Source: Lutimonas halocynthiae (lineage in GTDB: Bacteria; Bacteroidota; Bacteroidia; Flavobacteriales; Flavobacteriaceae). From it: DNA of 64,000 bases. The translations under genes and the position numbers were made by a program. The stretch spans positions 654,253 through 718,252 of the forward strand of contig NZ_JAUFQO010000016.1 of assembly GCF_030409835.1 (NCBI RefSeq). The letters are read 5' to 3'. Shown piece by piece: positions 41,196 to 50,882 of the stretch (its first letter is position 1; each line of letters opens with the position of its first letter). The notes below the pieces were generated by a model. It searched no databases. It saw only the letters and a program-made list of their open reading frames with translations, and had not been told where the DNA came from.

Positions 41196-42656
41196 TTAAT
41201 TAAGGGAATAAGAAGTCCCTTCTTTTCCGTCTTTTAATTGAACTCCAAGAGCCAATAACTCATCTCTGATTTTATCAGATAATGCCCAGTCTCTATCGTC
41301 TCTGGCGGTCTTCCTCATCTCGATCAATAATTGGACCAAACCGTCTACTCTATCAGAACTATCGTTACTCTTCTGAGCATTTTCCAATCCCAGTATATCA
41401 TAAACAAAAATACTTAAAGTGCTTTTCAACAAGTCAAGGTCTTCACTAATTAATGATTCCTTACCATCATTGATTAGATTGATCCATTTTACAGCTTCAA
41501 ACAATTGGGCAATCAAAATAGGTGAATTGAAATCATCATTCATCGCCTTGTAACAACTATCTCTCCAAACCGAGACATCAAGCGTCGAGCTAGAACCAGC
41601 TTGAATTTTATTTGATAAATCAAGGGCTTCCATCAATCTGTAATAGCCCTTTTCAGAAGCTAAAATTGCATCATCAGAAAAATCAAGTATGCTTCTATAA
41701 TGTGCTTGCATCATAAAGAACCTGGCAACACTTGGAGCATACGCTTTTGAAATATTGCTGTTCTCTCCTGTAAATATCTCCTCAGGAAGTATGTTATTTC
41801 CAGTTGATTTAGCCATCTTTTTCCCATTCATAGTCAGCATGTTACCATGTAACCAATACTTAACCGGATTGACATGATTGCATGCCTGCGCCTGTGCAAT
41901 TTCACATTCGTGATGTGGAAACTTCAGATCCATCCCTCCTCCATGAATATCAAATTCTTCACCAAGGTATTTTGTACTCATAACGGTACATTCTAAATGC
42001 CAGCCAGGAAATCCAATTCCCCATGGAGAATTCCATCTTTGAATATGCTCAGGCTCTGCTTTTTTCCAAAGCGCAAAATCCTGAGGGTTCTTTTTATCAG
42101 ACTGCCCATCCAATACCCTTGTATTTTCAATAGCATCATCAATATTTCTTTTTGACAGGATACCGTAATGTTCCTTTTCATTATACTTCAAAACATCAAA
42201 ATATACAGATCCGTTTATTTCATAGGCCAAACCATTTTCAAGTATAGTCTCTATGGCTTCAATCTGTTCTACAATATGACCTGTGGCTGTTGGTTCAATA
42301 CTTGGCGGAAGGAAATTGAATTTTTGCAATATTTCATGAAAATCTGTCGTATATCTTTGTACAATTTCCATAGGTTCCAATTGCTCTAATCGCGCCTTTT
42401 TTGATATTTTATCTTCCTGAGAATCGTCAGTTAAATGCCCTGCATCCGTAATATTTCTGACATAGCGTACTTTATATCCTAAATGCAAGAAATAACGGTA
42501 AATCATATCAAAAGACATAAAAGTCCTTACATTTCCAAGATGTACATTACTGTAAACAGTAGGGCCACAAACATACATGCCTACATAGCCTTCTTTTACA
42601 GGTTCAAACAGCTCTTTCTTATTTGTAAGTGAATTATAGAGGTACACATTTTGCAT
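41196..42656 (-). CDS. cysS: Cysteinyl-tRNA synthetase
   Basis: Class I aminoacyl-tRNA synthetase, 486 aa, normal length. HIGH-type motif [10 protein letters not shown] follows the zinc Cys in YVCGPTVYS; the KMSKS-type loop is [18 protein letters not shown] and [18 protein letters not shown] (18) hold further zinc ligands. It is the first gene of the cysS-yidD-lgt run and has a spaced consensus promoter. Confidence 0.97.
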   Translation of the reverse strand: MQNVYLYNSLTNKKELFEPVKEGYVGMYVCGPTVYSNVHLGNVRTFMSFDMIYRYFLHLGYKVRYVRNITDAGHLTDDSQEDKISKKARLEQLEPMEIVQRYTTDFHEILQKFNFLPPSIEPTATGHIVEQIEAIETILENGLAYEINGSVYFDVLKYNEKEHYGILSKRNIDDAIENTRVLDGQSDKKNPQDFALWKKAEPEHIQRWNSPWGIGFPGWHLECTVMSTKYLGEEFDIHGGGMDLKFPHHECEIAQAQACNHVNPVKYWLHGNMLTMNGKKMAKSTGNNILPEEIFTGENSNISKAYAPSVARFFMMQAHYRSILDFSDDAILASEKGYYRLMEALDLSNKIQAGSSSTLDVSVWRDSCYKAMNDDFNSPILIAQLFEAVKWINLINDGKESLISEDLDLLKSTLSIFVYDILGLENAQKSNDSSDRVDGLVQLLIEMRKTARDDRDWALSDKIRDELLALGVQLKDGKEGTSYSLN

Positions 42657-42693
42657 TGTATGGAATCTTATTTTAATTTGTTTTTTAACACTT

Positions 42694-42728
42694 CAAATAT
42701 AAGAACTATTACAACAATGGAGGTCAAA
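42694..42728 (-). promoter_or_regulatory. Promoter for cysS
   Basis: On the minus strand: TTTG (42728-42725), 23-base spacer, TATATTTG (42701-42694). The -33 box sits in the T-run of the upstream terminator. Confidence 0.5.
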
Positions 42729-42760
42729 AAAAAACACCTGAGATTTCGTCTCAGATGTTT
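42725..42760 (-). terminator. Terminator after the sigma/anti-sigma module
   Basis: On the minus strand AAACATCTGAGA pairs with TCTCAGGTGTTT (42760-42749 and 42743-42732; one U-G pair), loop CGAAA, followed by T7. On the plus strand the same position would be a C-A mismatch, so it favours minus-strand transcripts. Confidence 0.82.
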
Positions 42761-42782
42761 CATTTTTGCTTGCTGTATCTTC

Positions 42783-43685
42783 TTATTTAATAGTGCTGAT
42801 TTTACAATAATCAACATCCATTTCTAACTTGGCATTTCTTGGGACTTTTATCCGTAAAGTCTTTTTGATTTTTACTTTTTGCCTGTTTTCAAGAATTCGC
42901 TTCACTTCATACTCTCTTTCTCTTGCACTTTCAGCAACTACCCTAGTCCGTTCTTCTCTTACCTGATTTTGTGCTTCCCTCATCTCCACTTGCGCCTCTC
43001 TTGCATGAAGCCTGGCCTCTTCCATTGCTTCTCTCTGTATCTCTTTTATCTCTTTCTGCATTTTTTTCTGCTCTCTTGCAACCTCTGCCTGACTTTCTTT
43101 CAATTCCTTTTTAATAATTTTCATCTGCTCCTTATTCTCTTCCTGCCATTCTACAAGGTATTCGGTATTTTTTTGAAATTCGTCATAATCAAATGCTATA
43201 GAATCTCCGGTGAATTGGAAATTTTGATCCATTTCAAAATTAATATCAGGAAAGTTTTCAAATTCAGGTAAGACAAAATGAATAGAATCAATCATATCAA
43301 TCACTCTGGCACTGATTTCAGGCACATCAACTATGACATTTCCTACATACTTATCACTGTTAATAAAAAAGTATTCATTGCCAAAATTACTCGAACTAGA
43401 TCTTATGCTTATCTTATCTGAATTAGCTTGCGCGCTGATATCCCAATTATCAAATATGTCTTGAGCTTCATCCTCTGAAAGACCTTGAATGCTCATGATT
43501 CCTTCAATTTCCACTTTATTCTTGTTCCATTCAATAATTTCTATTTCCGCATAAGACGCCTCTATTGACACCTCTGTGTTACTACCCACTTTAAACTCCT
43601 GTAAGGGTTTCGTAAATTGTTGGGCATAAGAACTTAAACTGAACGAGAATAACAGTATTAAAATTTTAAAGTGTTTGCGTTTCAT
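42783..43685 (-). CDS. Exported coiled-coil protein, last gene of sigma/anti-sigma operon
   Basis: 300 aa with a cleavable signal peptide (ends SSYAQQ). The N-terminal 150 residues are beta-rich and resemble adhesin-like DUF4097 proteins (VEIEASYAEIEIIEWNKN-type start, NVIVDVPE). A long, highly charged coiled coil runs from about 175 to 265 (repeated EARE/QMREAQ heptads), then a short beta segment (KIKKTLRIKVPRNAKLEMDV, 20). I do not know its function. Its ATG overlaps the preceding gene by 20 bases, so it is co-translated with the putative anti-sigma factor. Confidence 0.8.
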   Translation of the reverse strand: MKRKHFKILILLFSFSLSSYAQQFTKPLQEFKVGSNTEVSIEASYAEIEIIEWNKNKVEIEGIMSIQGLSEDEAQDIFDNWDISAQANSDKISIRSSSSNFGNEYFFINSDKYVGNVIVDVPEISARVIDMIDSIHFVLPEFENFPDINFEMDQNFQFTGDSIAFDYDEFQKNTEYLVEWQEENKEQMKIIKKELKESQAEVAREQKKMQKEIKEIQREAMEEARLHAREAQVEMREAQNQVREERTRVVAESAREREYEVKRILENRQKVKIKKTLRIKVPRNAKLEMDVDYCKISTIK

Positions 43686-44211
43686 TTTCTTTGGTTTTTA
43701 ATTTTTTTAATTCGTTTTTTAACTCGATCATCAATTGTAGTCTCATTTGTAAATTATCAATCAAATTATTGATAAGCTCTTCATCAATTTTATCAATTTG
43801 TAATTCTTCGCTTTGCAGTTTATATTCATTTGTCAGACTATTCATCTTTCTAAAATATTCCTGCAGGACAAGCTTATTGGCGTCTGTTACTTCGAGGTTT
43901 GCCAATTCCATATTTATGGCTGTCAAATAATAATTTTCTATTTTTTTTAACTCTGGTGAAAACTCTTCTAATGTTATGGAAGCACTAGGTTTTTGGAGTT
44001 TCTCATGAGGCTGATCTTGAGTCAAAGTTATCATGTATCCCATGGTGAAGAGGAGTATTACTGATGCTGCAATCATTAAATACTGTCTACTCCCAGGTGA
44101 TTTCTTATGCAATTCTTTTTGCAATTTCTTTTCAAAATCCGATCGATGATTATGTGATAATTCTCTCAACATTTCTTTTTCTTTTAATTTCTCTTTAATA
44201 TCAACTTTCAT
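43666..44211 (-). CDS. Putative membrane-bound anti-sigma factor
   Basis: 181 aa, one membrane helix (about 43-60, YLMIAASVILLFTMGYM). The first 40 residues are cytosolic and charged, the size of a minimal sigma-binding segment; the outer part (about 65-175) is helical and probably coiled-coil. There is no zinc HxxxCxxC motif, so assignment rests on topology and on the 11-base overlap with the ECF sigma gene. Confidence 0.65.
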   Translation of the reverse strand: MKVDIKEKLKEKEMLRELSHNHRSDFEKKLQKELHKKSPGSRQYLMIAASVILLFTMGYMITLTQDQPHEKLQKPSASITLEEFSPELKKIENYYLTAINMELANLEVTDANKLVLQEYFRKMNSLTNEYKLQSEELQIDKIDEELINNLIDNLQMRLQLMIELKNELKKLKTKENETQTL

Positions 44212-44746
44212 AGTTCGCGTGAATTAATAGTTCTTTCAATTTACTCTTTCCTCTTGATAATTGTGACCTTGAAGCCACCTCTGAAATTTCCAATATTTGT
44301 GCTACCTCCTGATGGTCATACCCTTCTAACAAATAGAGCTTTACTACGTTTTTGCATTTATGAGGTAACTCTTCGATGCATTTATAAATAACTGCCAGGC
44401 TAATCTCGCTATCTACTTCCAAACTTTCTTCATTTGGCAAATAAGCAACTTCTTCATTCAATTCTACTGTTGCAATTTTTTGTTTCTTCAAATAATCAAG
44501 ACTCTGATTAATCACTATTCTTTTTAACCAGGCTCCGAATGATGCTTCTCCTGTAAAAGAGTCTATTTTTTTAAAAGCTTTTATAAAAGCTTCCTGCATC
44601 ACATCCTGCGCAATAGCATCGTCTTTGATGAAATTATAAGCTGTATTAAACATTGCCTTACAATATAAATCGTAGAGTTGCATCTGGGCTCTACTATCAT
44701 TCTGTATACATTTTTCAATTAAATGCTCTTGAAGTTTTCCGGTCAT
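44201..44746 (-). CDS. RNA polymerase ECF sigma factor
   Basis: 181-aa group 4 sigma factor. Region 2: MFNTAYNFIKDDAIAQDVMQ (20) then EAFIKAFKK; region 4: GYDHQEVAQILEISEVASRS (20). It is the first gene of a three-gene coupled operon (sigma, membrane-bound putative anti-sigma, exported coiled-coil protein), the usual layout of envelope-sensing ECF systems in Bacteroidota. No TonB-dependent receptor is adjacent, so it is not a classic FecIR transport unit. Confidence 0.93.
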   Translation of the reverse strand: MTGKLQEHLIEKCIQNDSRAQMQLYDLYCKAMFNTAYNFIKDDAIAQDVMQEAFIKAFKKIDSFTGEASFGAWLKRIVINQSLDYLKKQKIATVELNEEVAYLPNEESLEVDSEISLAVIYKCIEELPHKCKNVVKLYLLEGYDHQEVAQILEISEVASRSQLSRGKSKLKELLIHANYES

Positions 44747-44870
44747 CTGAGTTTTTGTTCTACACTAAATACGAGCAATCACTTGTACTGTTGCAGTTTT
44801 AATAAATTAATTTTGATAAAGAATAAAATTACGTAAAATTAGAATGAGAATATCCTGTTATGAAGCGCAT

Positions 44871-44894
44871 AAAAAAAGGGCCCAAAGGGCCCTT
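44871..44894 (-). terminator. Terminator after the cyclophilin-FKBP gene
   Basis: AAGGGCCC/GGGCCCTT stem (44894-44887 and 44883-44876) with a three-base loop, followed on the minus strand by T7. Confidence 0.88.
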
Positions 44895-44916
44895 CATATT
44901 CATCTGTTCTCGATAA

Positions 44917-46020
44917 TTATTTTTTCTCCAGTATCTCTAATTGAAACAAAAGATCAGAATTAGGTGGTATTACGCCTTTGGCACCTTGTTCACCATAAGC
45001 TAAATGAGATGGAATAATAAGTAAAACCTTATCTCCATAATTCATGGCTTGAAGCCCTTCCTTAAAGCCAGGGATTAAAGCCGCATCAGGGCTGTAGTCC
45101 ATAGCGATGGCATTATATCCCTTAGCTTGCTCTCTTCTTGGATCGAATTTCCCGTAAACTTCTGCAATTTCCTTCACATTAGAATCGAATAAATCTCCAG
45201 TCATAAAATACCCTGCATAAAAGACATCTACCTTGCTTCCAATTACCGGTTTTTCACCAGTTCCTTCTTTCATTGTAATTACTTTTAAACCAGAAGAGAA
45301 AATTTTCGCATCAGGCTCGTTTTTCATCACAAATTGAATCAAATCTTCCTTTTGCTTTTCACGAGCCTCTTGAACTAATTTTTGTCTTTCTTCAATTTTT
45401 CCAAAATAAGTTGCAAATTCAGCCGTTGCATCAAATTCTTTGGCTTTCTTACCTATCCTTATAATTTCAATCTTTTTAATTAAATCATCCTGAGCCATAG
45501 AATCAACTACTTCCTGCCCTTGTACTACATATCCAAATACAGTATGACGCCCGTCTAAAAACTTAGTTTCCTTATGTGTAATAAAAAATTGACATCCATT
45601 TGAGTCAGGACCAGAATTAGCCATAGATAAAATTCCAGGTGCGTCATGTGAAAGCACAAGATTGCCATTATCATCCATTGTGAATTCATCTTCAAATTTA
45701 TACCCCGGATCACCTGAGCCATTGCCTCTAGGATCACCTCCTTGAACCATAAAGTCATCTACAATTCTATGAAATTTTAACCCATCATAAAAAGGTTTTT
45801 CTTTGAATGATTCATCAACATAAGGGTTAGTACCTTCTGCCAAAGACACAAAATTAGCCACCGTTATTGGTGTAACTTCATATTCTAATTTTAATAAAAT
45901 ATCTCCTTTATCAGTTTGAAGATCTGCGTAAACTCCGTCATCAAGGTCAGCATATTTAGCACTCTTACAAGCAACAATACTTATTAATAAAATGATTAGG
46001 AACGAATTAATTATTTTCAT
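44917..46020 (-). CDS. Two-domain peptidyl-prolyl isomerase lipoprotein (cyclophilin + FKBP)
   Basis: 367 aa lipoprotein (lipobox SIVAC). Cyclophilin domain about 30-195 (FHRIVDDFMVQGGDPRGNGSG region, QFFITHKETKFLDGRHTVFG, 20), a helical linker (about 200-240), then an FKBP domain (about 250-367: GEKPVIGSKVDVFYAGYF, GFKEGLQAMNYGDKVLLIIP, IPPNSDLLFQLEIL). Two unrelated isomerase folds in one chain suggest a folding factor for exported proteins. The ATG at 46020 was chosen over a GTG at 46026. The start overlaps the gldI end by 14 bases. Confidence 0.9.
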   Translation of the reverse strand: MKIINSFLIILLISIVACKSAKYADLDDGVYADLQTDKGDILLKLEYEVTPITVANFVSLAEGTNPYVDESFKEKPFYDGLKFHRIVDDFMVQGGDPRGNGSGDPGYKFEDEFTMDDNGNLVLSHDAPGILSMANSGPDSNGCQFFITHKETKFLDGRHTVFGYVVQGQEVVDSMAQDDLIKKIEIIRIGKKAKEFDATAEFATYFGKIEERQKLVQEAREKQKEDLIQFVMKNEPDAKIFSSGLKVITMKEGTGEKPVIGSKVDVFYAGYFMTGDLFDSNVKEIAEVYGKFDPRREQAKGYNAIAMDYSPDAALIPGFKEGLQAMNYGDKVLLIIPSHLAYGEQGAKGVIPPNSDLLFQLEILEKK

Positions 46021-46558
46021 TTTCACTTAATTTATTGATTTTTAATAATTGTATAGTATAAATTAAAGGTTGGTTTGGTTGCACTCTATCATATCCTGTA
46101 TAGCCATAAGCCTTATACGAAGGGAATAAAAAGGTAACCGTTTCTCCTTCTTTCATAATTTTCAAAGCATCTTGCAGTCCTGTTATCAATTCTTCCTTAT
46201 CTATAAGATAACTTTTGGTACCTAATTCTTCTTCTGAATAAATTATGGCATTATTTAATCCGCTAATTTCATGCTTATAAAAAACTTCATCTCCGCTGAC
46301 AGGTGTATAATTCTCATCTGAAACACTTATATCATAATAATACCAATATCCATTCTCCGAATTGATATAACTATGTAAAGTATCTGATTTTATTCTTTGC
46401 AAAAGAATAGCATTCTCTGCTTTATTAAGCATTTTATTTCTTTCAATAGACTCGTTCATAAATGAGCTGGTCTTTCTAACAATAGGCTTTCGAGCCTCAG
46501 GATTCGAACAAGAAATTATCAGTGTAAATAGGGCCAGAATGACCAAAGAATACTTCAT
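46007..46558 (-). CDS. gldI: Gliding-motility lipoprotein GldI (FKBP-type isomerase)
   Basis: 183 aa lipoprotein (lipobox IISC). Carries a degenerate but recognisable FKBP domain (GYWYYYDISVSDENYTPVSG, 20; VTFLFPSYKAYGYTGYDRVQ, 20). In Flavobacterium johnsoniae, GldI is required for gliding and type IX secretion-related surface function. The gene order nrnA-gldI is the typical flavobacterial arrangement. The ATG overlaps the nrnA stop (TAATG). Confidence 0.88.
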   Translation of the reverse strand: MKYSLVILALFTLIISCSNPEARKPIVRKTSSFMNESIERNKMLNKAENAILLQRIKSDTLHSYINSENGYWYYYDISVSDENYTPVSGDEVFYKHEISGLNNAIIYSEEELGTKSYLIDKEELITGLQDALKIMKEGETVTFLFPSYKAYGYTGYDRVQPNQPLIYTIQLLKINKLSENENN

Positions 46559-47580
46559 TAGGATAGGCTTAATTCATTAGTTAAAGAAGGTAAAATTTCC
46601 ACAAATTTTTTCACGGTTTCGCTTAATGACAGGTCACTTTTTCCACCTGCAGCATTTACATGCCCTCCTCCGCCAAAATGATTTCGGGAAAACTCATTCA
46701 CCGAAAATTCTCCAACAGATCTAAACGATATTTTTATGATTTTTTGCTTCTTATCTTCTATAAAAATAGCTGCAAACATAACATTCTTCAAAGACAATGC
46801 ATAATTTACAAAGCCTTCTGTGTCGCCTCGTTGAAAATTATATCGATTCAGTTCACTTTGAGAAAGGGTTATATAGGCCGTATGAAATCTTTCTAATACG
46901 ACCATATTGTCTAAAGCACGTCCTAGAAGTTGCATACGATTATACGTATTTACGTCATGAATTTTATTATATATAGATGAATTATTGGCTCCCTTTTCCA
47001 AAAGATCGGCCACAACTCTATGCGTATGACTCGTCGTAGCAGGAAATCTAAATGACCCGGTATCTGTTAAAATACCTGCGTATAAACAACTTGCAATGTC
47101 TTGGTCAATCAAATCTAATTGCCCCATTTTATCGATAAACTGATACACCATTTCAGATGTCGAACTCATTGTGGCGTCAACATACTGGAAATCAGCAAAA
47201 TCATCGGGTTGCTGATGGTGGTCAATCATTACGAATACCGGACTGATCTCTTTCATTGCTACTTCCATCACTTCTCCTAATCTGTGGAAAGCATTAAAGT
47301 CTAGGGTGAAAACAATATCGGCTTCGCCAAGAATCTCTTTTCCTTTATCAGGTGCTGGTTCGAATAATACTATTTGATCTTCTCCCGGTAACCATTTTAA
47401 AAATTCCGGGCAATCATTTGGTGAAACAACAGTGACTTGATGTCCTGATTTCTTTAAAAACAAGTAAAGCCCCAGACTAGAACCATATGCATCTCCGTCA
47501 GGATTCCTATGGGTGGTAATTACTATTTTTTTTGGATCAGAAAGTACTTGTTGTAATCGTCGAAAATCTGCTTCATTCAT
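46558..47580 (-). CDS. nrnA: DHH/DHHA1 phosphoesterase, NrnA-like nanoRNase/pAp phosphatase
   Basis: Degrades very short RNAs and dephosphorylates pAp. 340 aa from the ATG at 47580 (MNEADFRRLQQVLSD); an upstream frame adds an unsupported 13 residues. DHH-family motifs: HRNPDGDAYGSSLGL, LDFN, IDHHQQPDDF, DTGSFRFPATTSHTHR, and the DHHA1 GGGGHVNAAGG. Promoter with TATATTCG lies 7 bases upstream. Confidence 0.92.
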   Translation of the reverse strand: MNEADFRRLQQVLSDPKKIVITTHRNPDGDAYGSSLGLYLFLKKSGHQVTVVSPNDCPEFLKWLPGEDQIVLFEPAPDKGKEILGEADIVFTLDFNAFHRLGEVMEVAMKEISPVFVMIDHHQQPDDFADFQYVDATMSSTSEMVYQFIDKMGQLDLIDQDIASCLYAGILTDTGSFRFPATTSHTHRVVADLLEKGANNSSIYNKIHDVNTYNRMQLLGRALDNMVVLERFHTAYITLSQSELNRYNFQRGDTEGFVNYALSLKNVMFAAIFIEDKKQKIIKISFRSVGEFSVNEFSRNHFGGGGHVNAAGGKSDLSLSETVKKFVEILPSLTNELSLS

Positions 47581-47586
47581 AGTCTG

Positions 47587-47620
47587 CGAATATACAATAA
47601 AAATAATATTATCATTCAAA
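47587..47620 (-). promoter_or_regulatory. Promoter for nrnA-gldI
   Basis: On the minus strand: TTTG (47620-47617), 22-base spacer, TATATTCG (47594-47587), one base from consensus. The start codon follows 6 bases later. Confidence 0.45.
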
Positions 47621-47695
47621 TTTCAAATTCTTTAAGATACTTTCCCTTACTTTGTACAGAACCCATTTACCTCCAAATAATCACAGAAAACAGTC

Positions 47696-48694
47696 ATGAA
47701 ATACTTCTCTTTTTTATTGCTTTGTGCCTTTACCCTACTTGGATGCGCTGAAAAGAACGAATTTGTTCTATCATTTGCTTCCTGCAATAATCAAAATGTC
47801 CAAAACAACTTATGGGAGCCTATTTTAAGTCACCATCCCGACCTTTTTATCTGGGGAGGAGACATCATTTATTCTGACACAGAAGACATGAAGTATATGA
47901 CTAAAAATTACGCTAAAATGAAAAGTGATTCTTCATATATCAATTTTACTAAAAAGGTTCCAATACTCGGCACATGGGATGATCATGACTATGGACTGAA
48001 TGATGGAGGCGCTAACTATAAACAAAAAGATAGCGTACAGCAGATTTTCCTTGATTTTTTTGATATTCCATTAGATGATCCAAGAAGAATTCAAAAAGGG
48101 ATCTATTTCGCCAAAGAAATTGAAGTGAAAGACGCATCTATCAAAATAATCATACTCGATACGCGATTTTTCAGAAGTGATTTATCAAAGGATCCTACTG
48201 GAATAAAAAGATATATACCAAATGACAGTGATAGTATCACAATGTTGGGCGCATCACAGTGGCAATGGCTTGAAAAAGAACTTTCCGATTCAAAGGCTCA
48301 ATTTAATGTGATTATGAGCAGCATCCAACTTCTTTCATATGAACATGGTTTTGAGAGCTGGGGAACCATGCCTCAAGAAGTTAAAAAAATGGAAGACATA
48401 CTTTCAAAAAGCAAAGCAAGAGGAATTATTTTCTTGTCAGGAGACAGACATATTGCAGAAATCTCGAGTAAAAATGTTGAAGGCTTGGATTTCCCGTTGA
48501 TTGATATGACTTCAAGTGGCATGACGCATAGCTATGATTCATTCAAAGGAGAACCGAATCCATACCGTGTAACCGAAGTAGTTCCTTATAAAAACTTTGG
48601 AATCCTCAAATTTGATTTTGATAAGAATCAGGTAACAATGGAAATCAGGGGTGAAGAAAATGTGCTTTATCAATCTATTGAACAAAAATATTAA
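47696..48694 (+). CDS. PhoD-like metallophosphatase lipoprotein
   Basis: 332 aa, lipoprotein signal with Cys17 (LLGC). Calcineurin-like/PhoD-like metal motifs: IWGGDIIYSD, LGTWDDHDYGLNDGG, and LSGDRHIAEI. The family cleaves phosphate mono- or diesters outside the membrane; the particular substrate is not known. Single gene, divergent from nrnA. Confidence 0.85.
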   Translation: MKYFSFLLLCAFTLLGCAEKNEFVLSFASCNNQNVQNNLWEPILSHHPDLFIWGGDIIYSDTEDMKYMTKNYAKMKSDSSYINFTKKVPILGTWDDHDYGLNDGGANYKQKDSVQQIFLDFFDIPLDDPRRIQKGIYFAKEIEVKDASIKIIILDTRFFRSDLSKDPTGIKRYIPNDSDSITMLGASQWQWLEKELSDSKAQFNVIMSSIQLLSYEHGFESWGTMPQEVKKMEDILSKSKARGIIFLSGDRHIAEISSKNVEGLDFPLIDMTSSGMTHSYDSFKGEPNPYRVTEVVPYKNFGILKFDFDKNQVTMEIRGEENVLYQSIEQKY

Positions 48695-48711
48695 AAATTC
48701 AGCTTGAATAC

Positions 48712-48743
48712 TTGGACGATAAACTGTAAATAAAGTATTTTTG
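48712..48743 (+). promoter_or_regulatory. Promoter for ndk
   Basis: TTG (48712-48714), 21-base spacer, TATTTTTG (48736-48743), exact -7 box; ATG 25 bases further. Confidence 0.6.
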
Positions 48744-48767
48744 CAAAAAAATTGAAATAAAATTACG

Positions 48768-49187
48768 ATGGTAACAAATAGAACATTTACAATGTTAAAG
48801 CCTGATTCTCTTGAAAAAGGTAATACAGGAGCGATTTTGGAAAAAATTAATACAGCAGGATTTAGACTCGTTGCTATGAAGCAAACACAATTGAGCAAGA
48901 GAGATGCTGAAGCTTTCTATGCGGTTCACAACGAAAGACCATTTTTCAACGATTTAGTTGAATACATGACCAGAGGTCCTATTGTTGCGGCTATTTTAGA
49001 GAAAGACAATGCAGTAGAAGATTTCAGAACGCTTATTGGAGCAACCAACCCTGAAGAGGCCGCTGAAGGCACTATAAGAAAAATATTTGCCACATCGATC
49101 AGTGAAAATGCTGTACATGGATCAGATAGTGATGAAAATGCGCAGATTGAAGGTGCTTTTCATTTTTCTGGAAGGGAGATATTCTAG
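48768..49187 (+). CDS. ndk: Nucleoside diphosphate kinase
   Basis: Balances nucleoside triphosphate pools through a phospho-histidine intermediate. 139 aa, standard length. [15 protein letters not shown] at the N-terminus, catalytic His117 in [12 protein letters not shown], and the Arg/Thr nucleotide contacts are present. Has its own promoter and a strong terminator. Confidence 0.97.
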   Translation: MVTNRTFTMLKPDSLEKGNTGAILEKINTAGFRLVAMKQTQLSKRDAEAFYAVHNERPFFNDLVEYMTRGPIVAAILEKDNAVEDFRTLIGATNPEEAAEGTIRKIFATSISENAVHGSDSDENAQIEGAFHFSGREIF

Positions 49188-49201
49188 AACATATATAAAT
49201 C

Positions 49202-49238
49202 AAAAAAAATACCGCTCTGATGAGCGGTATTTTTTTTT
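49202..49238. terminator. Bidirectional terminator between ndk and DUF721 gene
   Basis: TACCGCTC/GAGCGGTA stem (49210-49217 and 49222-49229) with loop TGAT, flanked by A8 and T8. Confidence 0.92.
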
Positions 49239-49261
49239 CTTTAATCTTAAAGTTGCTGATT

Positions 49262-49558
49262 CTACATCAATTTAATCGATTTTATTGACAAATTGGGTAA
49301 ACTATTGTTTAACATTTTAACAATTTTATCCTTACCATATTCTAATTCTTCACGTAAAGCCGAAGACGCCAATTTCACAAAAATGGTGTGATTTTTTAAG
49401 GTAACTGACTCAGTGTAATTCATCACGCCTTTTCCCATAACTTCTCCCCAAGCTTCCTTGACATAAATCTGGTCCATTCCTTTTTGAAGTTTATTCTGCT
49501 CCAACATTTGAGGAATCAGGTCCTTTAATTTATTTGTGTTGTTTTCTCTTTTACTCAT
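49262..49558 (-). CDS. DUF721 / DciA-like protein
   Basis: 98-aa cytosolic protein of the DUF721 family, whose DciA members load the replicative helicase. The KH-like core is visible (YVKEAWGEVMGKGVMNYTES, 20; IFVKLASSALREELEYGKD, 19). It lies 13 bases after recF on the same strand, a common pairing with replication and repair genes. Confidence 0.8.
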   Translation of the reverse strand: MSKRENNTNKLKDLIPQMLEQNKLQKGMDQIYVKEAWGEVMGKGVMNYTESVTLKNHTIFVKLASSALREELEYGKDKIVKMLNNSLPNLSIKSIKLM

Positions 49559-49571
49559 AAGTTCAACTCCC

Positions 49572-50669
49572 TTAAAGTCTAAACATTTTATATGATTGAC
49601 CCGTTTCTTTAATTAGCGCCTCAGTTCGCGCATCATGCGTATCTGTAATGAACAATTGCCCAAAACTATCATCATTTACCAGATGCAGTAATTGCCCTAC
49701 TCTTTGATCATCTAGTTTGTCAAAAATATCATCTAACAAAAGAATAGGTTTTATATGAGACTTATTCGTGATAAAATCAAATTGCGCTAGTTTCAAAGCG
49801 ATTAAAAATGATTTTTGTTGTCCTTGAGAGCCTATTTTTTTTATCGGATGTTCATTGATTTGAAACAGGAGATCATCTTTGTGAATTCCCGCGGATGAAT
49901 ATTGTAGCATCCTGTCTTTTTCCAGGCTCTGCTTCAAAATGGACTTAAAATCCGATTGTTCCAACTGTGTTTTATACGAAAACGAAACATGCTCTATCGT
50001 TTCATTCGATTTTGATGTTGCTATAATATGATTATACCGCTTATTAAATATGGGCTCGAACTCTGTGATAAACAATTTCCTCTTTGCAAAGATTCTTTCA
50101 CCAAAGAGTGTTAATTGATCATCATAAATTTCAATATTATCTCGATCAAAAGTAAAATTTGCCGCAAAATATTTCAGTAATGAATTTCGCTGGCTTATGG
50201 TTTTATTATATTGTATGAGGTCTTGGAAGTATTCCTTGTCACTCATAGAGATAATCATATCCATGAATTTCCGTCTAAACTCACTTCCTTCACTTATAAG
50301 ATTGGTATCAGACGGTGAAATAATTACCAATGGAATCAATCCAAAATGATCAGAAAGTTTTTCATATTCCTTGCCATTTCTTTTGATTAACTTTTTATGG
50401 CCCTTCTTTAAGCTACAATGAATATGTTCGTCTCGCTGCTCCTTTTTATAAATACCATCTAACACAAAAAAATCATTCCCATGCTTAATATTCTGTGAAG
50501 CAACTGAATTAAAATAACCCTTTGTATTGGATAAATAATAGATAGCGTCTAATACATTCGTTTTACCTACGCCGTTATTTCCTACAAGACAATTTATTTT
50601 CTCATCAAAAACAAATGATTTTTCTGAGAAATTCTTAAAATTGATAAGTGCAATACTTTCTAAAAACAT
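49572..50669 (-). CDS. recF: DNA replication/repair protein RecF
   Basis: SMC-like ATPase that helps RecA load at gaps. 365 aa. Walker [10 protein letters not shown] (30-38), signature [17 protein letters not shown], Walker [14 protein letters not shown], and the C-terminal [11 protein letters not shown] are intact. First gene of a pair with the DUF721 gene. No clean consensus promoter was found in the 213-base divergent region with the TPR gene. Confidence 0.96.
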   Translation of the reverse strand: MFLESIALINFKNFSEKSFVFDEKINCLVGNNGVGKTNVLDAIYYLSNTKGYFNSVASQNIKHGNDFFVLDGIYKKEQRDEHIHCSLKKGHKKLIKRNGKEYEKLSDHFGLIPLVIISPSDTNLISEGSEFRRKFMDMIISMSDKEYFQDLIQYNKTISQRNSLLKYFAANFTFDRDNIEIYDDQLTLFGERIFAKRKLFITEFEPIFNKRYNHIIATSKSNETIEHVSFSYKTQLEQSDFKSILKQSLEKDRMLQYSSAGIHKDDLLFQINEHPIKKIGSQGQQKSFLIALKLAQFDFITNKSHIKPILLLDDIFDKLDDQRVGQLLHLVNDDSFGQLFITDTHDARTEALIKETGQSYKMFRL

Positions 50670-50854
50670 AGATAAAATACTTGTAAACGCTATAACTAGT
50701 GAATGAAGTCATGCTTTTTTAATTGGAATATAAAAAAGATGCTACTAACTTATTAATTTTTAGCCGTTTAAACCCTGTGATTCTTAAAAGAAGGTCACCT
50801 TGCAAAAAAACAAAAATTAAGTTTAAATTAAGTCAATAATTTGAATAAAAATTT

Positions 50855-50862
50855 TAATTTTG
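50855..50862 (+). promoter_or_regulatory. Promoter -7 element (TAATTTTG) for the TPR membrane protein
   Basis: Exact TAnnTTTG ending 21 bases before the ATG at 50883. It overlaps the longer open frame that begins with TTG at 50841, arguing for the downstream start. Confidence 0.5.
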
Positions 50863-50882
50863 CGCAATTAATAAAAATACTG

